64,000 nucleotides of DNA, from positions 62,001-126,000 of the forward strand of contig JADAKE010000017.1 of the NCBI GenBank assembly GCA_015680865.1, written 5' to 3'. Below, piece by piece: positions 20,294 to 28,949 of this stretch; positions within the stretch are counted from its first letter, which is position 1; every line of letters starts with the position of its first letter. The translations under genes were made by a program, and so were the position numbers. This stretch comes from Enterococcus lacertideformus (GTDB lineage: Bacteria; Bacillota; Bacilli; Lactobacillales; Enterococcaceae). The notes below the pieces were generated by a model. That model was not told where the DNA came from and made no database searches. It saw only the letters and a list, made by a program, of their open reading frames with translations.

Positions 20294-20346
20294 ACTATAT
20301 ATGAAAGGTGTAAACATCTAGTTAAACTATGTAAATTTATCGTAAA
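20294..20346 (-). promoter_or_regulatory. putative PhoP-box array and -10 of pstS
   Basis: Read on the minus strand, four TTTACA-like hexamers recur about every 11 bases (plus-strand TGTAAA 20309-20314, AGTTAA 20320-20325, TGTAAA 20330-20335, CGTAAA 20341-20346). This matches the TT(A/C/T)ACA direct repeats bound by Bacillus PhoP. A -10 TATAGT (20294-20299) lies 9 bases downstream of the proximal repeat. Two more TGTAA words occur at 20274 and 20287. No good -35 exists, fitting an activator-dependent promoter. The gap further upstream (20370-20440) has a partial family-A repeat. Confidence 0.65.
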
Positions 20347-20589
20347 GTATGAGAAGTTATTTTCGTGTACTTGTTCTTAATTCTTGAAGCAAATCATGCT
20401 GTTCACAACCTCTAATCCATGGTGCCCGTACCTCGAACTAATCCTAAAATTTCTGCACCTTAAATCACAGCATTCGTTCAAGTAAAATGTAGCAGAAGAA
20501 TACAAAAAAAGAAATACATTTGGCTAAGTTCTATTTTCTTTTTTTAGTATTTTACTACTAAGTTTTTTCTTCTCTTTAAACTAGAAGTG

Positions 20590-20626
20590 TTTTCCCTAAA
20601 AAAATTAGGGGGAAAATCTTTTTTTT
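20590..20626 (+). terminator. orphan Rho-independent terminator on the plus strand
   Basis: TTTTCCCTAA pairs with TTAGGGGGAAAA (two extra G bulged) around a five-base loop, and TCTTTTTTTT follows on the plus strand. No plus-strand gene ends here: pstS is divergent, and the next plus-strand gene starts 128 bases later. It may therefore end a small RNA, or attenuate the leader of the downstream membrane-protein gene. Confidence 0.6.
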
Positions 20627-20753
20627 AGAGATAAGGTAATGAGAGTTTATTCATTTAATCTACAAATTATAAAAAAAGAATTGATTAATCTTTATTTGAT
20701 TCTAGAATAAAGATAAGAGATAACCGACTCTATAGGTCTGGAGGTAACCCCCT

Positions 20754-21155
20754 TTGAGAAAATACTGGAAAAATTTTGTTCTACTCTTGTTTTTGCTTCC
20801 ATATGTTTATTTTTCACTATTATTAGATTTCCATTATCATACTGTTTTCGGTTTGATTTTTCTGATTTTTCTGTCTTTTTATGCTGGTTTTGTCTTACAA
20901 AAAAAGAAGCAGTTGTTTCCTCTTTTTTTAGGAAATATCTGTACAACTATTAATTCCTATCTCGCTTGTCTTTATTTCACAGACTGGCACTTTTTCTACC
21001 AACCTTTTCAACCAACTAAACTTATTTTGTTGCTTTCGTTGTTATATTTGATTCCCCAGATCTTAGGTGTTTGTTGGGCGCGAATTTTTATTCAGCATAC
21101 ACACCAAACGAGCAAAACAGGACGAGCAACTGATCAACGCAACCATCGAAAATAA
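20754..21155 (+). CDS. small membrane protein, function unknown
   Basis: A 133-residue protein with about four hydrophobic segments (VLLLFLLPYVYFSLLL, TVFGLIFLIFLSFYAGFVL, LGNICTTINSYLACLYF, ILLLSLLYLIPQILGVCW) and a hydrophilic, basic C-terminal tail (QTSKTGRATDQRNHRK). The start is TTG 20754-20756, chosen because GGAGGT lies about 9 bases upstream and no ATG fits. I do not recognise the family. It stands alone, behind an orphan terminator on the same strand. Confidence 0.65.
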   Translation: MRKYWKNFVLLLFLLPYVYFSLLLDFHYHTVFGLIFLIFLSFYAGFVLQKKKQLFPLFLGNICTTINSYLACLYFTDWHFFYQPFQPTKLILLLSLLYLIPQILGVCWARIFIQHTHQTSKTGRATDQRNHRK

Positions 21156-21271
21156 ACTTTTCTTACCAAGTCAGCTATGATTTTTCAGTATGGATTTTAA
21201 TATTTTCTGAAAAAACATAGCTTCTTAATAAAAACCATAAACAATGAGCACGCAAATGCTCGTTTAAAAAT

Positions 21272-21850
21272 TTAAAGTTCATGCAAATAGATTTTTTTAA
21301 TAATAATTTTATCAAATAATTGCGATTGGCTATCTTGTTCACCGATAATTTCAGCGATCACGATATGACCGTTTGTTTTTCTTCGTAGTTGATAGTTGAT
21401 TTTACCCGTTGCCGTCAGTTCGTTTAACATATCTACCACACCGCCAAAACCAGTTTTCTTCGTAATAAAACCTAAAGTCACCATTCGTTCATCTAAATTT
21501 TTAGCAGAAATTGTCACTCCTGTAGTTAAATAATGTTTTAATGTATGGACTAATTCGTCTAATTCCTCTGAAGTAGACACGATTGAGACCGATTGATTGG
21601 CATAACTTTCATCTATTGCTTCACTTTTTAATGATGCTTCTACTATTTCGTTAGTTGCATCCCGTAATAATTCTAACTCTTGTAGTAACATCTCATATTG
21701 TTCTTGGGTAAGCATAACCCCTGCAACTTTTTCACGGTTAAATACATATACACCAGTCTCAGCTTTTCTTGCTTGATCAAACACATCCATCGGCGATCTT
21801 TTCACCTCAGTGATTGAAGATGTAGGAACTTCTAATTTCTTTAAATCCAC
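21272..21850 (-). CDS. Phd/YefM-like antitoxin-fold protein without an adjacent toxin
   Basis: 192 residues. The N-terminal about 75 (SSITEVKRSPMDVFDQAR, GVYVFNREKVAGVMLTQEQYEML) resemble the Phd/YefM fold of type II antitoxins, which binds DNA and represses its own operon. The rest (helical linker about 80-115, then a domain to the end with TKKTGFGGVVDMLNEL) is longer than in typical antitoxins and I cannot place it. No toxin-like gene lies on either side: downstream is the small membrane protein, upstream an Mga-like pseudogene. A stand-alone regulator is as likely as an antitoxin. AGGAGGAT precedes the ATG. Confidence 0.6.
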   Translation of the reverse strand: MDLKKLEVPTSSITEVKRSPMDVFDQARKAETGVYVFNREKVAGVMLTQEQYEMLLQELELLRDATNEIVEASLKSEAIDESYANQSVSIVSTSEELDELVHTLKHYLTTGVTISAKNLDERMVTLGFITKKTGFGGVVDMLNELTATGKINYQLRRKTNGHIVIAEIIGEQDSQSQLFDKIIIKKIYLHEL

Positions 21851-21906
21851 TGGGCCATCCTCCTTTACTCATCAAGTTTATTATAACAGAATCTAGATTA
21901 GAAAAA

Positions 21907-23199
21907 TCAATTTTTTGTATCAATCCAGTAATCAATATCAGAAAGTAAACGATCGATCCCAAAAGAGGCTTGGTAAAAATAGGTTTTCTGATCTTTATTG
22001 TTATTAAGAGGAAAAAAGTGATCTGTAATAATCAATTGGGCATAACTAGGTGGTGTCGCCCTCGTACAAACATGAATAGATGTACGTTTTCGGTGCCTTA
22101 ATGTTTTGTCTAATACTGATGCTAGGCGTCGGGCTTCTTCATGATCATAACGGAAAAAAAAGACGATTTTTACTTCTGGAGGATGGATTTCTAAATATCC
22201 TCGTTCTTGTAAAACCTTAAGTAAAAGTAACCCCCACTCAAAGGAAGGATATGTAAGAGCTTGTTGCAAAGCCATTCGATATTGCTGAAGTTTTTCTTTC
22301 ATATTTGGTACTATACGTAAATTTTCTTGATACGCATAAAATTCTTCTTTGATCACTCTCTCATGAAGGCCAACGGAATAACGTAACCATTCTTGATAAA
22401 TGACTCGTGTGATCGTTGTTTTATTAGCACTTTCGAATTCGCTGGTCAACAAAAATAATGAATCTAGTTTTTCTGTTAACGTCATCAATTTTCGATAAAT
22501 AGGTGTTTGCTCAATTTTTTCCCAATATTTCTCTATAATGATATGACAACTCAAGCGCACAATGCAACGGTAATTTTTTTCAGTGGATGATAACGGATAT
22601 TCGCTTCGAAACAATAATTCTTGAAACATTTCGAAAAAAACAGTAGCATGTTCATTTAAGATCTTGATCTCTGAACTTTCTTGACGCTGTTCCAATAAGT
22701 GAATGAATAATTCTGAAAAAGTTTGTTCTGTATCATCAACAAAAAAGATTGGAAAATCTTTTAAAAAACAGAAAAGGAGGTAGCGGATTTTTCGTTCCGA
22801 GCCATAAATCATCTTTTTTTTATAAGAAAAAGATAGATGATATTCTCCAAGTCATTTTCTTAAGCGCTCTTGTGATGAACGGTTGTATTCTTGCTGATAA
22901 TTATTTTGTAAAATCAAATCTTTCAATAAACAGAAAGAAGAAGAATGGATGAGAAAATAAAACAATAAATATGGTTCGCTGTATCCTTTATTATAAATCA
23001 ATTGCACAATCTTTTTCCCTTGAATCAATTGTATTGGAAAATCGCCTTCTTCCAATCTTTTTAGATAGCGATCAATTGTTTTTGCATCTACTAATAACTT
23101 TTCAGCTAGCTCTGTTTTTTTCCATGATAAATCTTTCATTTGATTGATCAACATGAAAAGATTTTGGACATTTTTTGATAATAATTTCTGCCATTTCAT
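21907..23199 (-). pseudogene. Mga-like helix-turn-helix regulator, interrupted by one TGA
   Basis: The frame opens MKWQKLLSKNVQNLFMLI, with a helix-turn-helix KKTELAEKLLVDAKTIDRYLKRLEE, and continues through a large helical domain to a C-terminal region (VKIVFFFRYDHEEARRLAS), resembling Mga/PRD-type virulence-gene regulators. TGA at 22852-22854 splits it after QERLRK; the same frame resumes LGEYHLSFSYKKKM and runs to 21907. Total 431 codons with only this stop. No obvious ribosome-binding site precedes the 22812 ATG, so the C-terminal part is unlikely to be made efficiently. Its targets are not evident from the neighbourhood. Confidence 0.75.
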
Positions 23200-23406
23200 T
23201 ATTGTCCCCTCACTTATGTTTACTCTGTGTTTGGGAGCATGATTATAACCTAGCTCCCCATATATTAATTACGAAAAAAAATAAATTTTTTTCCATAATA
23301 AATAAATATTCATCTAATTTTAATCTAACACCTGTAAATCATTTGTTCCTACCCATTACTACTTCTCCTAATCTTTGTAGTAAAAGCTATTTAAGAAAGT
23401 AGAAAT

Positions 23407-23523
23407 AAAAAAGACAATCCTTTTATAAAAGGAACGAGATTTTACCTTCTCTGAAAAACCTTTTTACTTCGTTTATTTTCAGAGTAGTAAAAAGGTTCTA
23501 TATTCCTTAAGGATTGTCTTTTT
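23407..23523 (-). terminator. large nested hairpin between copB and the Mga-like gene
   Basis: Outer arms AAAAAGACAATCCTT and AAGGATTGTCTTTTT are 86 bases apart and enclose a second inverted pair, ACCTTTTTACT and AGTAAAAAGGT. Both flanking genes run on the minus strand, so it lies after the copB stop and before the Mga-like start and could serve as a copB terminator (T-run after the outer arm) or be a small palindromic repeat. The 371-bp gap holds nothing else. Confidence 0.55.
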
Positions 23524-23570
23524 ATAGAAATAAATCGCTCACTATTTTTCTTTTTAATTATTTTTGATAG

Positions 23571-25448
23571 TTATTTTAAAGTCAATGCGTTAAGAGCTAC
23601 AACGACTGTACTTAATGACATCAAGACAGCTCCAACTGCTGGACTTAAAATAATACCAATAGAAGCTAAAATACCAGCTGCTAATGGAATCGCAATGATA
23701 TTATATCCTGCTCCCCACCAAAGGTTTTGAATCATTTTTCGTCTTGTTTGTTTTGCTAAATCTAAGAAATGCAAGATATCTTTAGGATCACTATTCGTTA
23801 GAACAACATCGGCAGAATCAATCGCAATATCGGTTCCTGCACCGATCGCCATACCGATTGTTGCTCGAGCTAAACTAGGAGCATCATTAATTCCATCCCC
23901 AACCATGATCACCTTTTTCCCTTGATCAAGATATATTTGGACGATGGCTTCTTTATCGTCTGGTAGTAATCCTCCATAATAGTCATTTATCCCAAGGTAT
24001 TCAGCTACCGCTTGCGCAGCCTTTTGATTATCGCCCGTTAACATTACCGGAGTTATGTTTTGTTCTTTCATTATTTTGATGAATTCTTGAGCTTATGGTT
24101 TAATTTCATCCCCTAGAGCAATAACAGCAACTAATTTTTCTTCAATGACTAAAAAACTAACTGTATTCCCTTGTTCTTCATATTTTTTTAAGCGTTCAGC
24201 ATCAATTTCAAATCCTAATCGATCAGCTTCTTTTTCATTTATAATCTTGACTTCTTTTTCTCTAACCTTAGCTGTTAGACCAACACCTGCTAAATTCTTT
24301 TGTTCATTTGCTTGATATGGTTTAATATTTTGTTCTTTTAAATATTTTATGATACCAATCGCTAATGGATGGTTAGCATTAGCTTCCAAAGCACCAATGT
24401 ATTTTAACGCTTGTTCTTTCGTATATTTTTCATCTAAAATTTCAACACCCGTCACTGTAAACTTTCCTTGTGTAAGTGTTCCAGTTTTATCTAACATAAT
24501 TATATCTAAATCATTGGCTTGTTCCATTGCATTCCGATTTTTCAAAAGTAATCCATTCTTTGCTGCAATTGATGTAGAACGGGCAACCACTAAAGGTATT
24601 GCTAAGCCTAGCGCATGCGGACAAGCAATGATAAAGACTGTCACCATGCGTTCTAACGCAGTCGGTAGATTTGCTAGGAAAAGCCAAGCAACGAAAGCTG
24701 TGATCCCGACTACTAAGGCCACATAAAACAACCACTTCGCTACTTTGTCAGATAAAAACTCTAATTTAGATTTTTCGTTTTGGGCTTTTCGTACCATATC
24801 CATTACTTTGGCAAGATAACCACTTTCACCTGTTCCTGTTACAATAATTTCAATGGTTCCATCCCCATTGATAGATCCTCCAATAACAGAATCATTGATC
24901 TTCTTCTTGACTCCTTTTGATTCACCTGTAACTGCTGATTCATCCACAATCGTTTGACATTTTACGATCGTACCATCTTGTTGGCATTTTATCTCCAGCA
25001 CGTACAAGCAAGTGATCACCTTCGTGTACTTCCTTTAATGAAATCGTTTCTTCAGATCCATCTTTTTTCAAACGTTTTACTGATTCAGGCAGTAACTCAG
25101 CCAACTTTTGCAAAGCATTGCTGGCATTGGATACAGCATTCATTTCAATCCAATGACCTAATAACATGATCACAATCAATGTAGCTAATTCCCAGAAAAA
25201 GTCCATGACGTGAACGTGAGGATTGATTAAATTTGCTACGAAAGAATAGACACTATAGACATAAGCTACTGTAATCCCCATAGCAATTAAAGTCATCATT
25301 GCGGGGCTCTTTTGTTTTAATTCCATTTTTGCCCCACTTAAAAAGGGTTGACCGCCGTAAATAAATAAAATCGTTGCAAGGATCAATACAATCCACCATA
25401 TTTATTGGTGTCATCTTCATAGTTTGTTTCTTTTTTCATTTTTTTCAT
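23571..25448 (-). pseudogene. copB: copper-exporting P-type ATPase CopB, three lesions
   Basis: Efflux pump of the E. hirae-type cop operon. Membrane and ATPase motifs remain: IIACPHALGLAIP (the CPH motif distinguishing CopB), [22 protein letters not shown]. First lesion: after the start (ATG 25446-25448 or 25437-25439, then [12 protein letters not shown]) the sequence jumps, out of frame, to [16 protein letters not shown], so roughly 140 residues with the His-rich domain and first membrane segments are gone. Second: an extra base near 24975 after AGDKMPT. Third: TAA at 24093-24095 replaces the Glu codon after ALGDEIKP. Comparison is with recalled E. hirae CopB. Confidence 0.9.
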
Positions 25449-25467
25449 TCCTTTCATCTTAAATGAT

Positions 25468-27648
25468 TTAGTTGAGCGTTTTTCGATTTAAGCTTAAAGA
25501 ATTTAATAAAACACTAACAGAGCTGAAAGCCATCGCACCACCAGCAATGATTGGATTCAAAAAACCAAGAGCAGCAAATGGGATACCGACCGTATTATAA
25601 ATGAATGCCCAAAATAAATTTTGTTTAATCTTTTTTACTGTTGCCGCTGATAAAGTAATTGTTTGATAAATAGATGTCAAATTGCTATTCATCAACGTAA
25701 CATCGGCTGTTTCCATCGCAATATCGGTTCCACTCCCCATAGCAATTCCTACATTTGCTAAAGCTAATGCTGGCGCGTCATTGATCCCATCTCCGACCAT
25801 ACCAACTTGTTTTCCTTCTTTTTGTAAATTTTCGACATATTTTGCTTTCTCTTCAGGTAATACTTCACCAAAAATATGTGTAGGATCAATACCGACTTGT
25901 TTTCCAATTGTTTGAGCTGCCAATTGATTATCTCCTGTAACCATGAATACTTCGATACCACTACGTTGCAATTGTGTAATGGCTTCTTTCGCTCCTGCTT
26001 TGATTTGATCTGCTGCAGCTATCATTCCTAAAACTTGTTCTTCATTTGCCAAAAACATGACTGTTTTACCTTCTTGTTCTAATTCTAACGCTTGTTCTTG
26101 AAATACATCAAATGAAAGGTTCATTTCTACTAAACGTTTTCTCGTTCCTGCAAAATAGCGAACACCCTTGATACATCCACTAATTCCTGCGCCTGGATGA
26201 GCAGTAAAATCAAGTAAAGGCTCAGGTCTGATCCCTTGTTTTTCACCATAAGAGACAATAGCTTTCCCTAAAGGATGTTCAGAAGCATATTCAAGTGAAT
26301 AAAAAAGTGATAAAGTATTTTCTTGGCCAATAACATCAGTCACTTCTGGACGACCTTGTGTAATCGTGCCGGTTTTATCTAAAAGATACTATTTAAATGA
26401 GCAGCAGCTTCCAACGTGTCTCCGCCTTTAATTAATATGCCATTTCGTGCACCTACTCCTGTACCTACCATAATGGCGGTTGGTGTTGCTAACCCCAGTG
26501 CACAAGGACAAGCAATGACAAGGACCGAAACGCTATGGATCAATGCTAACTGCCAATCTCCAGTCATAAACCCAGTTATAACCATTGTTAAAAAAGCCAA
26601 AATCAAAACAATTGGCACAAAAATTCCGGAAATTTTATCAGCAATTTGTTGTATAGGTGCTTTACTTCCTTGAGCATCTTCAACCATTTGGATAATTTGT
26701 GATAAAACCGTATTTTTTCCTATTTGGGAGACTTGCATTTGAATGAGTCCATTCGTATTAATCGTCCCACCAAAAATTAAGTCTTTTTCTCTTTTTTCAA
26801 CAGGAACACTTTCACCTGTCAACATACTTTCATCAATTGCACTAGATCCTACAATGATTTGCCCATCTGTTGGAACCTGTTCTCCTGGACGAATCACTAA
26901 AATATCCCCAATTGTTACTTCGTCAATTGCAACAGTTCGTTCTTCGCCATTTTGTAAGAGTTGCGCGGTTTTTGTCTGAAGTGACATTAATTGTTTAATG
27001 GCTTCTCCAGTTTTACTTTTTGCAGTATATTCTAAATATTTTCCTAATAAAATCAAAGTAATAATCATACTACTGCTTTCAAAATATAGATCGTGGGTAT
27101 GGCTAGGTAAAAAGCCGTTGTATACACTTAGTAGAAAAGCTGCAGTCGTTCCAATAGCAACCAATACATCCATATTAGGAGCCTTGGTTTTTAACGCATG
27201 ATACGCTCCTTTATAAAAACGCCAACCGACATAAAATTGAACTGGAAGTGCTAGTAATAATTGTATAATTGGTCGATGAAAAAAATAAATAATAGTAGCA
27301 TGACTTCCTAATAACATGGCGATCATTGAAATCATTAATGGTACTGTCAAAATCGTACTTAAGATAAGATCAAATTTCATTTTTTTAAGATAAGAACGTT
27401 TTTCTTCTGCAATTTTTTGTTTATGTGCTTCATCGTATAAAATCGCACCATAGCCAATATTTTCGACACTTTTGATTAATTCTTCTGTTGACGTATCTGT
27501 GTACTTCACACTTGCTTTTTCTGTCGCTAAGTTTACTGTGGCAGAAACAACACCCGGTTGTTCGTTTAATTCTTTTTCAATTCGTGCAGAGCAATTTGCA
27601 CACGTCATACCAGTGATGACAAACGTCTCCATTTTTTTTCGCTTCCAT
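25468..27648 (-). pseudogene. copA: copper P-type ATPase CopA, frameshifted
   Basis: CPx-type ATPase of about 727 residues. The 5' part has metal-binding GMTCANCSAR (Cys11, Cys14), TGES and CPC in VIACPCALGLATP; the 3' part has TGDN and [13 protein letters not shown] missing base near 26380 shifts the frame at AAAHLNSI, immediately before the DKTGT phosphorylation site, so the catalytic half is not translated. The natural ATG, overlapping the copZ stop as TGATG (27646-27650), is out of frame by one A in a run of eight; only the internal ATG 27632, without a ribosome-binding site, reads the frame. High similarity to E. hirae CopA. Confidence 0.92.
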
Positions 27649-27856
27649 CAAATCACCTCTGATTGATATCCTAATATATTAATTGCTCGACAAATTTCCC
27701 CTGCTGAGATTTTTGATTCGTCAAATTTGACTATTCCATTTTCCTTTTTTAGACTGATTTTTACTTTTTTACACCTACTAGTTGCGCCACTGTTCCTTCT
27801 ACTTTGCTGGCACAGTGATTACAACTCATCCCTTTAATTGAAAACTCTTGTTTCAT
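27648..27856 (-). pseudogene. copZ: copper chaperone CopZ, frameshifted
   Basis: A 69-residue heavy-metal-associated chaperone that would hand Cu(I) to CopY. It opens [20 protein letters not shown], with the CxxC copper site intact. After VGVKK a run of six A gives TAA; seven A would restore VKISLKKENGIVKFDE and the natural end GYQSEVI. CAGGAGGAAG precedes the ATG. The start lies inside the last codons of copY (23-bp overlap) and the stop overlaps the copA ATG, the compact operon layout of E. hirae. Confidence 0.9.
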
Positions 27857-28310
27857 TTTTACTTCCTCCTGATTGATGTTCTTTGCACTGACATTGTCCA
27901 GGGACACAATTACATTCAATTGTAACAACTGGTTCTTTTTTATTAAGCTGTACTAAGATTTTTTTAATATCATCTTGTGTTAAGGTAGCTTCTTCAATCA
28001 AATCAGCGATTGTACCACCAATTTTTTTCGCACAGATATGTGAAAAAAGATTTTCAGTTACGTTCTTGAGTGTATCTTCCTCTGAGACTTTCGGGTGATA
28101 AACAAATTTTTTCCCTTCCTGTTCTGTCCAAAGAGCTTCTTTTTTTACTAAGCGTCCTAAAAGTGTTTTGACAGTCGCTGGTTTCCAAGCCATAGAATCA
28201 GCTAATATCTGAGTAATTTCTTGTGCCGTTGTTTGTCCCAAGGTCCATATAACTCGCATAATTTCCCACTCAGAATCACTGATTTTTATTGGAGAACTTT
28301 TTTCATTCAT
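27834..28310 (-). CDS. copY: copper-responsive repressor CopY
   Basis: A 158-residue BlaI/CopY winged-helix repressor. The DNA-binding half contains [19 protein letters not shown] and [16 protein letters not shown]; the C-terminal metal site [10 protein letters not shown] (CxCxxxxCxC) is intact. In E. hirae zinc-bound CopY sits on the operator and leaves when CopZ donates Cu(I). GGAGGG precedes the ATG. The C-terminus extends past the metal motif ([16 protein letters not shown]) into copZ, which may itself reflect a small indel. It is the only intact gene of the operon. Confidence 0.93.
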   Translation of the reverse strand: MNEKSSPIKISDSEWEIMRVIWTLGQTTAQEITQILADSMAWKPATVKTLLGRLVKKEALWTEQEGKKFVYHPKVSEEDTLKNVTENLFSHICAKKIGGTIADLIEEATLTQDDIKKILVQLNKKEPVVTIECNCVPGQCQCKEHQSGGSKNETRVFN

Positions 28311-28333
28311 ACTTTTTCCCTCCGCTCTTAGTT

Positions 28334-28374
28334 TACATATGCAAACTTAAATACATCTAAAGATTACAGCTGTA
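28334..28374 (-). promoter_or_regulatory. cop promoter with two CopY operators
   Basis: A perfect cop box TACAGCTGTA (28365-28374) and a one-mismatch copy TACATATGCA (28334-28343) lie 21 bases apart, matching the two-operator layout of E. hirae. On the minus strand a -35 TTTACA (28371-28376) and -10 TATTTA (28348-28353) with 17-base spacing fall within and between the boxes, so CopY binding would occlude the polymerase. Confidence 0.85.
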
Positions 28375-28380
28375 AACTTA

Positions 28381-28949
28381 AATTGTCAATTAGTTTGTTT
28401 ATTTTTTTAAATACTTGCTAGCTGTTTCTTTCTGTTGTTTAAAATGACCACTTTATCTTTTTATCTTTTATTTGAAGTGTCTTGATCAAGTGAATGATTC
28501 GTGGCTCATGTGTTCTCTTGAAACACCAGACAACAAAATAAAAACTTCAAATACCCTTTAGCTAATTTCTCTGGAATGCTATTGATACGTCAGGTCTTGT
28601 GTTGCGTTCTATTTTTCTTTTGATTGATTCCTTGATGACTCGATACATTGCAAGACATCTGGGACACGTAACAAAATAATATGATCTACTTCCAGCATCC
28701 ATATAATAGCAGTAGCAAGCTAGTTCCCTTCAATGATCCATCATTTTCATTCATAAATTTTTCTTGTACTGATTTCATTTCTCTCCTACCTCACTATAAT
28801 CTGTACTGAGCTTAAAAAATCTAGTGGTAAAAAGGCCTCACCAGTTAATGATTGTATGGTGCTTGTCAACATGGATTTACTAGAATCACTTTGTCCCAGC
28901 CTCTATTCGAAAGCTGTATTAAGCTTCAATGATTGTTTTATTTTCTTCT
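28381..28949. other. gap between cop promoter and permease 3' end
   Basis: About 570 bp without a credible gene. The only recognisable word is TTTGTCCCAGCCTC (28891-28904), the right arm of the GGCTGGGACA element also found at 47.13-47.19 kb; a matching left arm is not clear. A permease terminator should lie here but no strong hairpin stands out. Confidence 0.4.

Noticed and set aside
21272..23199. Toxin-antitoxin module
   Set aside because: Neither neighbour of the Phd-like gene resembles a toxin; the upstream gene is a broken regulator and the downstream one a multi-helix membrane protein.
23407..23523. T-box or riboswitch
   Set aside because: No T-box sequence, no specifier-loop layout, and the hairpin follows copB without an amino-acid gene behind it.
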